In this document: piece after piece, positions 1 to 9,098 of the stretch
Layout of the letters: every line of letters begins with the position of its first letter
How positions within the stretch are numbered: position 1 is the stretch's first letter
DNA from: Comamonas koreensis
GTDB lineage: Bacteria > Pseudomonadota > Gammaproteobacteria > Burkholderiales > Burkholderiaceae_C
Assembly (NCBI RefSeq): GCF_014076495.1
Contig: NZ_CP043575.1
Span: 248,001 to 312,000, forward strand
DNA length: 64,000 nt
Reading direction: 5' to 3'
Translations under genes and position numbers: made by a program
The notes under the pieces: generated by a model
What the model saw: the letters and a program-made list of their open reading frames with translations, nothing else
Told to the model about the DNA's origin: nothing
The model's database searches: none

Positions 1-1
1 C

Positions 2-562
2 CTGCTCGACCAGTTCTTGAAGACCGGCGCCAATGCGCGCCGCGACGACTACGGCGGCTCGATCGAAAACCGCGCCCGCCTGACCTTGGAAGTCACCCGC
101 GCGGTGATCGACGCGGTCGGCCGTGGCAAGGTCGGCATCCGGCTCTCGCCCGTCACCCCCGCCAATGGCATCGACGACGCCGATCCCCAGAGCCTGTTCA
201 CCTACCTGGCCCACCAGCTGGCGCCGCTGGGCCTGGCCTATATCCATGTGATCGAAGGCGCCACCGGCGGCCCGCGTGAAGTCGAAGGCCGTCCCTTCGA
301 CTACGAGGCCTTCAAGGCGGAATACCGCCGCGCCGGCGGCAAGGCCGCCTGGATGGTGAACAACGGCTATGACCGTGCGCTGGCCGAGCAAGCCGTAGCC
401 AGCGGCCAGGCCGATATCGTCGCCTTTGGCCGGCCCTACATTGCCAACCCCGACCTGGTCGAGCGCCTGCGTAGCGGCGCGGCGCTGAACACCGGCGACA
501 GCAGCACCTACTATGGCGGCGGCGAGAAGGGCTATACCGACTACCCCACCCTCGCCGGCTAA
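2..562 (+). CDS. nemA: NemA-type alkene reductase (old yellow enzyme), 3' part
   Basis: C-terminal 186 residues of an FMN-dependent old-yellow-enzyme reductase; the N-terminal half lies before the window. The frame is open from base 2. Seen: the family block LLDQFLKTGANARRDDYGG followed by SIENRA near its start, the FMN phosphate-binding stretch AFGRPYIANPDL, and the NemA-like tail YYGGGEKGYTDYP. The family reduces electrophilic alkenes, N-ethylmaleimide or nitro compounds with NAD(P)H in the cytosol. The gene is followed by a hairpin and then a separate lipoprotein gene, so it probably ends its transcript. The choice between NemA and XenA within the family is an inference from the C-terminus. 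Confidence 0.9.
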   Translation: MLDQFLKTGANARRDDYGGSIENRARLTLEVTRAVIDAVGRGKVGIRLSPVTPANGIDDADPQSLFTYLAHQLAPLGLAYIHVIEGATGGPREVEGRPFDYEAFKAEYRRAGGKAAWMVNNGYDRALAEQAVASGQADIVAFGRPYIANPDLVERLRSGAALNTGDSSTYYGGGEKGYTDYPTLAG

Positions 563-572
563 GCGCCTTGAA

Positions 573-604
573 CGGCCTGGGCCTACAAAGGCCCGGGCCG
601 CGGC
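573..604 (+). terminator. Probable intrinsic terminator after the reductase gene
   Basis: Twelve-base arms cggcctgggcct (573-584) and aggcccgggccg (589-600) pair with one mismatch around the loop acaa. Only a short ttt (604-606) follows, so the hairpin is strong but the U-tract is weak. It lies 11 bases after the reductase stop. Confidence 0.5.
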
Positions 605-631
605 TTTACCGGATTTTGGTAGAGTGCGCAG

Positions 632-1204
632 ATGCCATTGACTCCCCTCTTCCGCACCACGTTCTGTCTGCTGCTGGTCCCCGGCCTGGCCGCCTGCTCC
701 AGCCTCTGGCCCTCCAAAAAAGAGGCCCAACCGGCGCCACGTGCGCCCCAGCAGGCTCCCGCAGACAAACCGGCACCGCAGGCCCCGTCACCTGCGGCGG
801 CCAGCATCAGCGAAGCCGACCTGGCCGGCGTCTGGGAATGCCAGTTCCAGATCAGCATGGGCAAGGACAGCGCCAGCTTTACCTATACCAACCAGTTCAA
901 CCCCGACCACAGCCTGCGCTCGCAGGCCTTTTTGGTCTATGACATGCCCAGCACCGACCAGCAATACCGCTTTGTGCTGCAAGGCACGGGCCAGTGGCGC
1001 ATGGACGGCAGCACCATCACGATGATCGTGCCCGAGGTGGTCAAGCAGGACCGCTCCGAGCACAAGAAGCCCGAGCTGATGCAAGACAAGGATCTGGTGC
1101 CCGAAGATTTGAGCGACACCTGGGCGGTGCAGGCCCACAAGGGCAAGAACCTGCGCGTGACCGTGGGCAGCCTGGCTGACTCCATGCTCTGCAACAAGGA
1201 ATAA
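632..1204 (+). CDS. Small lipoprotein, function unknown
   Basis: 190 residues. The N-terminus has a short basic region, a hydrophobic core and a lipobox-like LAAC with Cys22, so it is predicted to be lipidated and periplasm-facing. Residues about 30-55 are rich in Pro, Ala and Gln and look like a flexible tether. The rest is a soluble domain containing a Trp-Glu-Cys and later a Cys near the C-terminus (MLCNKE), which could form a disulfide. No family is recognised. The next gene, a small membrane protein, starts 14 bases downstream on the same strand, so the two may be cotranscribed. Confidence 0.75.
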   Translation: MPLTPLFRTTFCLLLVPGLAACSSLWPSKKEAQPAPRAPQQAPADKPAPQAPSPAAASISEADLAGVWECQFQISMGKDSASFTYTNQFNPDHSLRSQAFLVYDMPSTDQQYRFVLQGTGQWRMDGSTITMIVPEVVKQDRSEHKKPELMQDKDLVPEDLSDTWAVQAHKGKNLRVTVGSLADSMLCNKE

Positions 1205-1218
1205 AGGCCGGGCCTGCC

Positions 1219-1581
1219 ATGGATTCGCTGACTCTGGCCTTTTTGCCGCTGGCCCTGTGGTGGCCGGTGGCCCTGGGCCTGTCCTTGCTGCTGGTGCTCG
1301 CCGCCGTGCTGTGGATGTTTGTGCAAAACCGCCCCACCCGGCAGCGCGCAGCAGGTGGCGGCCCCGCCTGGCTGCCCTGGGCCTTTGCGCTGTTGGCGCT
1401 GGCCTGGTGGGCCTGCGGCTTGGCGCTGGCCTTGTGGCCGCTGAGGGAGCTGGACGAACTGGGCCAGTGGGCCCGCGCACCCAGCTATGTGCTGGTGCCG
1501 CTGTGGATTGGCGGCATTGCCTGGGTGGGCGCGCTCCTGGTGCAGCGCCTGCTGCGCAGCACAGCGGCCATGCGCGGCTAA
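1219..1581 (+). CDS. Small integral membrane protein, unknown
   Basis: 120 residues with three hydrophobic segments at about 8-36, 47-72 and 91-113. Arg-rich loops (NRPTRQRA and the C-terminal RLLRSTAAMRG) suggest cytoplasmic loops by the positive-inside rule. ATG 1219 lies 14 bases after the preceding lipoprotein gene. No catalytic motif or named family is recognised, so no function is proposed. Confidence 0.65.
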   Translation: MDSLTLAFLPLALWWPVALGLSLLLVLAAVLWMFVQNRPTRQRAAGGGPAWLPWAFALLALAWWACGLALALWPLRELDELGQWARAPSYVLVPLWIGGIAWVGALLVQRLLRSTAAMRG

Positions 1582-1676
1582 GAACCTGTTCAAAGCACCG
1601 GTTTGGTGGCGATTGCCGATTGACAGCCGCCCCATTTGCGCGACACTGGTGTTTACATCTGAGTTGGAGGCTTGCC

Positions 1677-1907
1677 ATGACCGATATCGACAGCATCAAC
1701 CTCGACAAGCTGCGCAATATTGTGCAGAAGTTCACGCACCGCGACTTCACGGCCGCCCAGATTGCCGACGACTACTGGGATGGCGCTGCCGAGCAGATCG
1801 GCGCCAGCGGCGCACAGTTTGAAGCCGTATTGCAGCGCAACGCGGCGCTGCTGGGCATACAGACCGTTGGCAGCCACCAGCCCGCCCGCTGGCATGTAGC
1901 GGCTTAA
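1677..1907 (+). CDS. Small conserved-looking hypothetical protein (76 aa)
   Basis: ATG 1677 is preceded by GGAGG (1666-1670) at ideal spacing, which selects it over the longer in-frame reading that begins inside the upstream gene. The 76-residue product begins MTDIDSINLDKLRNIVQKF and is charged and soluble, with no signal peptide or membrane segment. Its predicted helices and the phrase ADDYWDGAAEQIGASG suggest a small folded protein. No family is recognised. It stands alone between a membrane protein gene and an acetyltransferase gene. Confidence 0.6.
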   Translation: MTDIDSINLDKLRNIVQKFTHRDFTAAQIADDYWDGAAEQIGASGAQFEAVLQRNAALLGIQTVGSHQPARWHVAA

Positions 1908-1974
1908 CGGCTGTTTCACCTCCCCCTCTTCCCTGTCGCACAGCACCGCCGCCCAGCGGTGCTAGGCTTGCACC

Positions 1975-2508
1975 ATGCTGCAGCCCGAACGCCTCCATTT
2001 CCGCGATTTCTCCCCCGCCGACCTGTTCGTCGTCGCCCATGCGATGGGTGATGCGCGGCTGACCGCGTTCTACGGGCTGGAAACAGAGCACAGCGATGCC
2101 CGCGCGATTGCGCAGGAGCAACTCGATTGGTATGCGTCCGTCGCCAGTGAGGGCAGCGGCTGGTGGCAGGCGGTGCTGCTCGATGGCGCCGTCATCGCGG
2201 CCGTCGGCCTCTACGACCATGACGACGAAGCCGACAGCGCCGATCTGGGCTACTGGCTGCTGCCCGACCACTGGGGCCAGGGTTGGATGGACCAGGCGCT
2301 GCGCCAGTGGCTGCCCAGCGCCTTTGCGCGTCTGGACTTGCACAGCGTGGTGGCCTATGTGGAGCCTGGCAATGCGGCATCGACCCGGCTGCTGGACCGC
2401 CTGGGCTTTTGCCACGAAGGCCTGCTGCGCGACTGCAGCAAGCGCGATGGAGCGTATGTATCGCTGCAGCGCTATTCGCTGCTGGTCAGCGAACTGGCTG
2501 GGCTGTAG
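1975..2508 (+). CDS. GNAT-family N-acetyltransferase (RimJ/RimL-like)
   Basis: 177 residues with the GNAT plan: an N-terminal LHFRDFSPAD strand, a central DLGYWLLPDHWGQGWMDQAL segment that forms the acetyl-CoA pyrophosphate loop, and the late motif GNAASTRLLDRLGF followed by EGLLRD typical of RimJ/RimL relatives. It would transfer acetyl from acetyl-CoA to an amine, often a protein N-terminus or a small molecule; the substrate cannot be told from sequence. It is convergent with tag, with only 11 bases between the two stops. Confidence 0.85.
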   Translation: MLQPERLHFRDFSPADLFVVAHAMGDARLTAFYGLETEHSDARAIAQEQLDWYASVASEGSGWWQAVLLDGAVIAAVGLYDHDDEADSADLGYWLLPDHWGQGWMDQALRQWLPSAFARLDLHSVVAYVEPGNAASTRLLDRLGFCHEGLLRDCSKRDGAYVSLQRYSLLVSELAGL

Positions 2509-2519
2509 CGCAACAGCGC

Positions 2520-3140
2520 TCAGCCCGCCGGCTGGCCATCGCGCACATGGCAGCCCTGCAGATGGTCATTGACCATGCCCATGGCCTGCATGAAGGCATA
2601 GACCGTGGTCGGGCCGACAAACTTCCAGCCGCGTTTTTTCAGGTCCTTGGACAGGGCGACCGCCTCGGGCGGCACACCCATCTGGCGCACGGCCTCCAGC
2701 GTGATGCGCTCGGGGCGGCTGGCGGGTGCTGGCGCAAAGCGCCACAGGTAGGCGTCAAAACTGCCGAACTCGCGCTGCACTTCGGCCAGGCGCTGGGCAT
2801 TGTTGATCACCGCCTCGATCTTGCCCCGGTGGCGCACAATGCCGGCATCGGCCAGCAGGCGCTGCACATCGTCGGCGCCAAACTGCGCCACCTGCAGGGC
2901 ATCAAACTGTGCAAAGGCGGCTCTGAATGACGCGCGCTTGTTCAGAATCGTCAGCCAGCTCAGGCCCGCCTGAAAGCCTTCGAGGCAGATCTTCTCGAAC
3001 AGCCGGCGGTCGTCATGCACGGGGAAGCCCCATTCATGGTCATGGTAGTGCTGGTAGAGGGGCGAGGCCATGCACCAGCTGCAGCGCGCGCGCTGGTCGT
3101 CGGCCAGCGCCAGGCCTGGGGCGAGGGAGTCAAGAGGCAT
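2520..3140 (-). CDS. tag: DNA-3-methyladenine glycosylase I
   Basis: 206 residues. It excises 3-methyladenine from alkylated DNA as the first step of base-excision repair. Seen: the N-terminal RCSWCMASPLYQHYHDHEW with the Cys and His zinc ligands, the ICLEGFQAGLSWLTIL core, and the C-terminal GWKFVGPTTVYAFMQA followed by MVNDHLQGCH carrying the second His and Cys ligands, as in E. coli Tag. ATG 3140 gives the family's usual length; the longer upstream reading overlaps the next gene. Its own upstream neighbour, the DUF4124 gene, lies 16 bases away on the same strand. Confidence 0.93.
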   Translation of the reverse strand: MPLDSLAPGLALADDQRARCSWCMASPLYQHYHDHEWGFPVHDDRRLFEKICLEGFQAGLSWLTILNKRASFRAAFAQFDALQVAQFGADDVQRLLADAGIVRHRGKIEAVINNAQRLAEVQREFGSFDAYLWRFAPAPASRPERITLEAVRQMGVPPEAVALSKDLKKRGWKFVGPTTVYAFMQAMGMVNDHLQGCHVRDGQPAG

Positions 3141-3156
3141 GGGGGCGTGCGCACGG

Positions 3157-3798
3157 CTACTTGGCAGCCGGGCTCCAGTAGGGTTTGAGGCTTTGGGCCT
3201 CTTCGTCAAAGCGCAGATTGGTGGCCTTGATCTCGTCGTTGATCGTGGCGATCTGCTCGTCCACTTCCTTGAAGTCACGGCGGTTGCCATCGAGGCGCGC
3301 CTGCAGCGGGGCGGGCGCCTTGCTCGGGTCCTTCTTGTAGAACTCCATGTCCTGGTCGATCTTCTTGCGGTCTTCCAGCAAGAAGCTGCGGCGCTCCTGC
3401 ACGATGCGGATCTGGGCGCGCAGCACGTCGACGGCTTCAGCGCGTTCGGCGTCATGCGCGGCCTTGCTGGGGAAGCGGGTCGCCAGTGCCCGCTCGCGGC
3501 GCTTGCCGTCATTGGCGCGGTAGCGCTCTTCGGCCTCACGGCGCTGCTGGGCGGCCTGCTCGGCGCGCTCGCGCTCGGAGTAAGCAGGCCCGACCGTGCG
3601 TACCGCACCGCCGGGCATCGTGACCTGCTGCTCACGGTCCGCGCAGGCGGCAATGGGCCGGTCCGCCGTCAGGCGGCGCCCGCCCGCATCGACGCAGCTG
3701 TAGACCATGGTCGTAGACGGGGACTTTTGGGCATGGCTGGCGCCAGCGAGCATCAGCATCGCCATGGCCCAAGCAGCGGCACACCGGTCCTTGCGCAT
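3157..3798 (-). CDS. DUF4124-type exported protein with coiled coil
   Basis: 213 residues. A signal peptide (AMAMLMLAGASHAQ) precedes a short DUF4124-like region, VYSCVDAGGRRLTADRPIAAC, with its paired cysteines. From about residue 80 the chain is highly charged and heptad-like (repeated ERA, RRE, DRKK), so it is probably a periplasmic coiled coil. ATG 3798 has AAGGA upstream and is preferred to an in-frame TTG at 3819. Family function is unknown. The gene lies between pyrE and tag on the same strand. Confidence 0.75.
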   Translation of the reverse strand: MRKDRCAAAWAMAMLMLAGASHAQKSPSTTMVYSCVDAGGRRLTADRPIAACADREQQVTMPGGAVRTVGPAYSERERAEQAAQQRREAEERYRANDGKRRERALATRFPSKAAHDAERAEAVDVLRAQIRIVQERRSFLLEDRKKIDQDMEFYKKDPSKAPAPLQARLDGNRRDFKEVDEQIATINDEIKATNLRFDEEAQSLKPYWSPAAK

Positions 3799-3838
3799 CG
3801 TCAGATCCTTATCATTCAAAACTATCGAATTCTAATAA

Positions 3839-4537
3839 TCAATTGCCAACGCCATAACGTTCCCGGTACGCCAGCACCTGACTGTGGTGTTCACGCATCG
3901 AATCGGCGGCCGCACCCTGGGCCAGAAAGGCCAGCAGGTCCTCCAGCTTGGCGATGGTGCAGACCTGCATGCCCAGCTGGTCACGCACATATTGCACCGC
4001 ACTATGCGCCACATCCTTGCCATTCTCAGTGGCTTTTTCCTGTCTGTCCAATGCAATGGCCATGGCGTGGGGGATGGCGCCCGCGCCCTGGATCAGCGCA
4101 ATCGATTCGCGCGCGGCGGTGCCGGCCGACATCACATCGTCAATGATCAGCACGCGGCCCTTGAGGGGCGCACCCACCAGGCTGCCGCCTTCGCCGTGGT
4201 CCTTGGCCTCTTTGCGGTTATAGGCAAAGGGCACGTTCTTGCCCTGGCGCGCCAGCTCCACGGCCACGGTCGCAGCCAGCGGAATGCCCTTGTAGGCCGG
4301 GCCGAACACCATGTCGAATGCCACACCGCTGGCCAGAATTGCTTTTGCATAGAATTCGGACAGCCGCGCCATCTTGGCGCCGTCATCGAACAGGCCCGCA
4401 TTGAAGAAATACGGGCTGATGCGGCCGGCCTTGGTGGTGAACTGCCCAAAGCGCAGCACGCCCGCGTCCACGGCAAACTCTACAAAATCCTGCGCCAGCT
4501 GCGCATCCGCGCCTGACTGTGGGAGACTAACGACCAT
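3839..4537 (-). CDS. pyrE: Orotate phosphoribosyltransferase
   Basis: 232 residues. It joins orotate to PRPP to give OMP in pyrimidine synthesis. Seen: FGQFTTKAGRISPYFFNAGLF near the N-terminus, the substrate-loop region FAYNRKEAKDHGEGG, and the PRPP-binding motif VLIIDDVMSAGTA. Its ATG shares the palindrome CATG (4535-4538) with the divergent exonuclease gene, so both messages begin inside or before each other's coding region. An AAGGA lies about 8 bases upstream of its start, within the neighbour's first codons. Length is slightly above E. coli PyrE (213) because of an N-terminal extension. Confidence 0.94.
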   Translation of the reverse strand: MVVSLPQSGADAQLAQDFVEFAVDAGVLRFGQFTTKAGRISPYFFNAGLFDDGAKMARLSEFYAKAILASGVAFDMVFGPAYKGIPLAATVAVELARQGKNVPFAYNRKEAKDHGEGGSLVGAPLKGRVLIIDDVMSAGTAARESIALIQGAGAIPHAMAIALDRQEKATENGKDVAHSAVQYVRDQLGMQVCTIAKLEDLLAFLAQGAAADSMREHHSQVLAYRERYGVGN

Positions 4538-5351
4538 GACCCAATCCTTGTTCAAATTAACCAGCCTCAACCTCAACGGCATCCGCTCCGCTGCCACCAA
4601 GGGCGTGATCCCCTGGATTGAGACAACCCGGCCCGATTGTATTTGTGTGCAGGAAATCAAGGCACAGCAAGCGGATATGCTGGACAAGTTCGACGTCATC
4701 GATGAGATGAACGGGTATTTCCAGTTTGCCGAGAAAAAAGGCTACTCGGGCGTGGGCATCTATACCCGCCATGCGCCCAGCGATGTGGTGATCGGCTTTT
4801 CGCCCAACGAGTTCGACGCCGAAGGCCGCTATGTGGAGCTGCGCTTTGACACGCCCACGCGCAAGCTCTCCATCATCAGCTGCTACTTCCCCAGCGGCAG
4901 CTCCGGCGAGATCCGCCAGGCCGCCAAGTACCGCTTTCTGGCCGAGCTGCACCCCCACCTGATGCGCCTGCGCGCCGAGCGCGACTTCATTCTCTGCGGC
5001 GACGTGAACATTGCCCACACCAATGCCGACATCAAGAACTGGCGCAGCAACCAGAAAAACAGCGGCTTTCTGCCCGAAGAGCGCAGCTGGATGACCCAGC
5101 TGCTGGAGAAAGAGACCGAGACCGGCGGCCTGGTCGATGTGTACCGCGTGCTGCAGCCCGATACCACCGATGCCTGCTACACCTGGTGGAGCAACCGGGG
5201 CCAGGCCTATGCCAACAACGTGGGATGGCGCCTGGACTACCACCTGGCCACGCCCGCGATTGCCGCGCTGGCCCGCAAGGAGCATATCTACAAGGATGTG
5301 AAGTTCTCGGACCACGCCCCGATTACCATCGATTACGACTTCCAGCTGTAA
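4536..5351 (+). CDS. xth: Exodeoxyribonuclease III (Xth family)
   Basis: 271 residues of the EEP nuclease fold, acting on abasic sites and 3' ends in DNA repair. Seen: TSLNLNGIRSA with the metal-binding Asn, the catalytic Glu in CVQEIKAQQ, the YSGVGIYTR block, LCGDVNIAH with the Asp/Asn pair, GWRLDYHLAT, and the C-terminal SDHAPITIDYD with the catalytic His. ATG 4536 follows GGGAG (4521-4525). It overlaps the divergent pyrE start codon by two bases, which is an unusual arrangement. Confidence 0.93.
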   Translation: MTQSLFKLTSLNLNGIRSAATKGVIPWIETTRPDCICVQEIKAQQADMLDKFDVIDEMNGYFQFAEKKGYSGVGIYTRHAPSDVVIGFSPNEFDAEGRYVELRFDTPTRKLSIISCYFPSGSSGEIRQAAKYRFLAELHPHLMRLRAERDFILCGDVNIAHTNADIKNWRSNQKNSGFLPEERSWMTQLLEKETETGGLVDVYRVLQPDTTDACYTWWSNRGQAYANNVGWRLDYHLATPAIAALARKEHIYKDVKFSDHAPITIDYDFQL

Positions 5352-5413
5352 CCCATCGCCCAGTCCCTGCGGCCTCCGTCCCGGGAGCTGCAACCGCCCT
5401 TCGGGAGCCTTCC

Positions 5414-6001
5414 ATGCGCATGACCGCAGTACCTGTTCTTCTGGCCTGTCTGCTGGCCAGCACGGCCGCCTGCGCCAAGAATGCCTCCGACTACAGCACG
5501 CAGGAGCTGGTGGAGGCGCTGGCCCAGCGCCTGTCCAAGGTGCTGCTGGCAGGGCCTACGCGGGATTCACCAGACAATACCGCCGCCATCATCGTGCTCG
5601 AAGGCAAGGCCCTGGCACTGGCACCCCGGCTGCAGTCCACCGCCACGATGCGGGTGCTGAGCCGGGAGCAGCTGGTGGCCGAGCAGCGCGCCAACTTTCT
5701 GATCATCTCGCAGCTGGGCCAGCAGGGCGCGGACATGCTGGTCGATTACGAGACGCCCAATAACGCCTCGTACGGCACCCTGCGCATCCAGCACAAGGAC
5801 GGCAAGCTGGTCTTCAAGGGCGAAGACACCTACCGCAGCAGCAGTGGCGCGCGCGCGACCTATGCCCGGCTGTATGGCGGCCTGCCCTGCCGCAATGGCA
5901 GCGAGATGGCCTACCGCTTCAACTATGCCGACCGCTATGCGCGCAGCGGCGAGTGCCCGGTCGAGCGCTTTCCCAAGAGTGACTCCGCCTTCGAATGGTA
6001 A
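5414..6001 (+). CDS. Exported protein, possible lipoprotein, unknown
   Basis: 195 residues. The N-terminus MRMTAVPVLLACLLASTAAC looks like a signal peptide ending at a Cys, though STAAC is not a textbook lipobox. The mature region has a helix with alternating Leu and Val, then ATMRVLSREQLVAEQRANF and a β-rich half. Two Cys (in GLPCRNG and SGECPVE) could pair. No family is recognised. It is 62 bases downstream of the xth stop on the same strand and convergent with pntB, six bases between stops. Confidence 0.65.
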   Translation: MRMTAVPVLLACLLASTAACAKNASDYSTQELVEALAQRLSKVLLAGPTRDSPDNTAAIIVLEGKALALAPRLQSTATMRVLSREQLVAEQRANFLIISQLGQQGADMLVDYETPNNASYGTLRIQHKDGKLVFKGEDTYRSSSGARATYARLYGGLPCRNGSEMAYRFNYADRYARSGECPVERFPKSDSAFEW

Positions 6002-6007
6002 GAGCGC

Positions 6008-7417
6008 TCAGCTTTTGAGCGTCGCCAGCACCTCATCGAGCATCTGCTTGGCATCGCCAAACAGCATGCGGTTGTTGTCCTTGTAGAAAAGCGGGTTGTC
6101 CACGCCCGCGTAACCGGTCGCCATCGAGCGCTTCATCACGATCGACTGGCGCGCCTTCCAGACCTCCAGCACCGGCATGCCGGCAATGGGGCTTGTGGGG
6201 TCGTCCTGCGCGGCCGGGTTCACGATGTCATTGGCGCCAATGACCATCGCCACATCGGTGTCGGGAAAGTCGTCGTTGATCTCGTCCATCTCCAGCACGA
6301 TGTCATAGGGCAGCTTGGCCTCGGCCAGCAGCACATTCATGTGGCCGGGCATGCGGCCGGCCACAGGGTGGATCGCAAAGCGCACCTCGACGCCGCGCTC
6401 GCGCAGCGTGCGGGTGATCTCGTTGACGGTGTGCTGGGCCTGGGCGACTGCCATGCCATAGCCCGGCACAATGACCACGCGCTTGGCCTCACGCAGCATC
6501 TCGGCGGTTTCGGCCGCCGTCACCGCCACCACCTCACCCTGGGGCGCCGCACCTGCCTGGCCCGCGGACGTGGGCGCGCCACTGCCAAAGCCGCCAGCGA
6601 TGACGCTGATAAAGCTGCGGTTCATCGCCTGGCACATGATGTAGCTCAGGATCGCCCCGGACGAGCCCACCAGCGCGCCGGTGACGATCAGCAGGTCATT
6701 GCCCAGCATGAAGCCCGTGGCCGCTGCGGCCCAGCCCGAATAGCTGTTGAGCATGGACACCACCACCGGCATGTCAGCACCGCCAATGGCCATCACCATG
6801 TGCAGGCCAAACAGCAGCGCGATGGCGGTCATCACCAGCAGCGCCAGCATGCCCAGGCCCAGCGATGCGCTCTGCACAAACCAGCAGCCCAGCGCGACCA
6901 CCACCACCAGCCCCAGCAGATTGAGCAGGTGCCGGCCCGGCAGCAACAGCGGCTTGCCACCAATGCGGCCATTGAGCTTGCCAAAGGCCACCAGCGAGCC
7001 CGAGAACGTGACCGCGCCAATGAGAATGCCGATATAGATCTCGGCCGCATGGATGGCCTTCTCGGCGCCTTGCAGCGGGTGCGAGGTATCGACATAGCTG
7101 GCAAAACCCACCAGGCAGGCGGCCAGGCCGACGAGGCTGTGCATCAGCGCCACCAGCTCGGGCATCTGGGTCATCTTGACCCGCTTGGCAGCATACAGGC
7201 CGATGCCGCCGCCCAGCACCAGCGCAACCACAATGGCCACGACGCCGGACTGCGAGACGCGCGGGCCAAAAATGGTCGCCAGCACCGCCAGGCCCATGCC
7301 CAGCATGCCCAGCAGATTGCCGCGCCGCGCGGTCTCGGGGTGTGACAGCCCGCCCAGGCTGAGGATGAACAAGATGGCAGCGCCCAGGTAGGCGACGGTG
7401 GCAAGGCTTTCGGTCAT
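6008..7417 (-). CDS. pntB: Proton-translocating NAD(P) transhydrogenase, beta subunit
   Basis: 469 residues. The N-terminal half has about nine membrane segments (domain II, proton channel). The C-terminal domain III binds NADP(H): [39 protein letters not shown] and [20 protein letters not shown] are the standard signatures. It drives NADH to NADPH hydride transfer using the proton gradient. It follows pntA by 19 bases on the same strand and is surely its operon partner. Confidence 0.95.
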   Translation of the reverse strand: MTESLATVAYLGAAILFILSLGGLSHPETARRGNLLGMLGMGLAVLATIFGPRVSQSGVVAIVVALVLGGGIGLYAAKRVKMTQMPELVALMHSLVGLAACLVGFASYVDTSHPLQGAEKAIHAAEIYIGILIGAVTFSGSLVAFGKLNGRIGGKPLLLPGRHLLNLLGLVVVVALGCWFVQSASLGLGMLALLVMTAIALLFGLHMVMAIGGADMPVVVSMLNSYSGWAAAATGFMLGNDLLIVTGALVGSSGAILSYIMCQAMNRSFISVIAGGFGSGAPTSAGQAGAAPQGEVVAVTAAETAEMLREAKRVVIVPGYGMAVAQAQHTVNEITRTLRERGVEVRFAIHPVAGRMPGHMNVLLAEAKLPYDIVLEMDEINDDFPDTDVAMVIGANDIVNPAAQDDPTSPIAGMPVLEVWKARQSIVMKRSMATGYAGVDNPLFYKDNNRMLFGDAKQMLDEVLATLKS

Positions 7418-7436
7418 GCAGTTCTACCTCGGTGGC

Positions 7437-9098
7437 CTATTTGTGGAACATGGCCAGCATGCGGCGCGTGACCGCAAAACCACCAAACATATTGATCGCC
7501 GTGAGCACCAGCGCCACAAAGGCCAGTGCGCCGATCAGCAGCCCCGGCCGGTCCGTGCCCACCACGCCCGGCGGCGCCATCTGCACCAGCGCGCCAATGG
7601 CGATGATGCTGGAGATCGCATTGGTCACGCTCATCAGCGGCGTGTGCAGCGCGGGCGTCACGTTCCAGACGACCATGTAGCCAATAAAGCAGGCCAGCAC
7701 AAACACCGTCAGATGCCCCAGGAAGGCCGCAGGCGCATGGGCGCCAATGAGCCAGAAGAGCAGCGCCAGCACTGCAAAGAGGATCGCCAGGGTGCGTGCC
7801 GGCAAGGGGCTGCCGGCGCCATGGCCGTGGCCGCGTTTTTTGGCAGCCGCCGGGCTGGCTGCTGCCGTGCCCGCAGCTCCCGCAGTAGCCGCTGCCGGTT
7901 TGGCCACGGGTGCGGCCGCCAGCGCAGGCGCGGGCCAGCTGATGCTGCCCTGGTACACCACCGTCAGGCCCCGGATCGCATCGTCCTCCATGTTGACCAG
8001 CGCATGCCCATCCTTGGCCTTGCACAGCTCCTCGGTCAAGCGCAGCAGGTTGTTGGCATACAAGGTGGAGGACTGCGCCGCCAGGCGCGAGGCCAGGTCG
8101 GTGTAGCCCACAATCGTCACGCCGTGGCGCACCACGGCCTCGCCGGGCACCGTCAGCGCACAGTTGCCGCCCTGCTCGGCGGCCATGTCCACAATCACGC
8201 TGCCGGGCTTCATCGCCTGCACCATCTCGGCAGTGATCAAGCGCGGCGCCGGCTTGCCGGGGATCAGGGCCGTGGTAATGATGATGTCGGCCCATGCCGC
8301 CTGCTGCGCATACATCTGGCGCTGCGCGGCCTGAAAGCCCTCGCTCATCACCTTGGCGTAGCCGCCGCCACCACCGCCTTCTTCGGCATAGTCCACCGGC
8401 ACAAAGGTGCCGCCCAGCGACAGCACCTGGTCGGCCGCCTCGGCCCGCGTATCGTTGGCGCGCACCACCGCGCCCAGGCTGACCGCCGTGCCAATCGCCG
8501 ACAGGCCGGCCACCCCTGCTCCCGCAATAAACACCTGCGCAGGCGGCACCTTGCCCGCCGCCGTGATCTGCCCGTTGAAAAAACGCCCAAAGGCATGGGC
8601 AGCCTCGACCACCGCCCGGTAGCCGCTGACGCCCGCCATCGAGGTCAGCGCATCCATCTTCTGCGCGCGGCTCAGGGTGCGCGGCAGCGCATCCATGGCC
8701 AGCACGGTCAGCCCCTTGGCTGCCAGCTGCGCCATCAGCGCGGGGTTTTGCGCGGGCCAGACAAAGCCGACCAGGATCTGGCCGGCATGCATCCATTCCA
8801 CCTCTTCAGGCGTCGGGGGCCGCACTTTGAAGAGAATGTCAGCCCCTGCCCAGATCGCCGCACTGGGCAGCACCTGGGCGCCCGCCGCGCGGTAGGCCTC
8901 GTCGCCAAAACTGGCCGCCTCGCCAGCGCCAGCCGCCACACTGACACGAAAGCCCAGCTTGACCAGCTTGTCGACCACCGCAGGCACAGTGGCGACACGC
9001 TTTTCACCGGGAAATATCTCGTGCGGCACACCGATACACTGGGGCGGAGACGCCGCGGCCTGCGGCGCAGGCGCGGTGGGCGGTGAGATGCTGGACAT
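7437..9098 (-). CDS. pntA: NAD(P) transhydrogenase, alpha subunit
   Basis: 553 residues, longer than E. coli PntA (510). Domain I binds NAD(H): GVPHEIFPGEKRVATVP at the start, the RVAIDAM-type region here MDALPRTLSRAQKMDAL, and the Rossmann glycine loop FIAGAGVAGLSAIGTA. An Ala/Pro/Lys-rich linker of about 45 residues, ending in KKRGHGHGAG, joins it to four C-terminal membrane segments. In some bacteria the two parts are separate genes; here they are fused. The extended linker accounts for much of the extra length. It lies first in a two-gene operon with pntB. Confidence 0.95.
   Translation of the reverse strand: MSSISPPTAPAPQAAASPPQCIGVPHEIFPGEKRVATVPAVVDKLVKLGFRVSVAAGAGEAASFGDEAYRAAGAQVLPSAAIWAGADILFKVRPPTPEEVEWMHAGQILVGFVWPAQNPALMAQLAAKGLTVLAMDALPRTLSRAQKMDALTSMAGVSGYRAVVEAAHAFGRFFNGQITAAGKVPPAQVFIAGAGVAGLSAIGTAVSLGAVVRANDTRAEAADQVLSLGGTFVPVDYAEEGGGGGGYAKVMSEGFQAAQRQMYAQQAAWADIIITTALIPGKPAPRLITAEMVQAMKPGSVIVDMAAEQGGNCALTVPGEAVVRHGVTIVGYTDLASRLAAQSSTLYANNLLRLTEELCKAKDGHALVNMEDDAIRGLTVVYQGSISWPAPALAAAPVAKPAAATAGAAGTAAASPAAAKKRGHGHGAGSPLPARTLAILFAVLALLFWLIGAHAPAAFLGHLTVFVLACFIGYMVVWNVTPALHTPLMSVTNAISSIIAIGALVQMAPPGVVGTDRPGLLIGALAFVALVLTAINMFGGFAVTRRMLAMFHK

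Noticed and set aside
2505..2520. A terminator hairpin between the GNAT and tag genes
   Set aside because: The stem (agcgc/gcgct) is only five bases with no T-run on either side.
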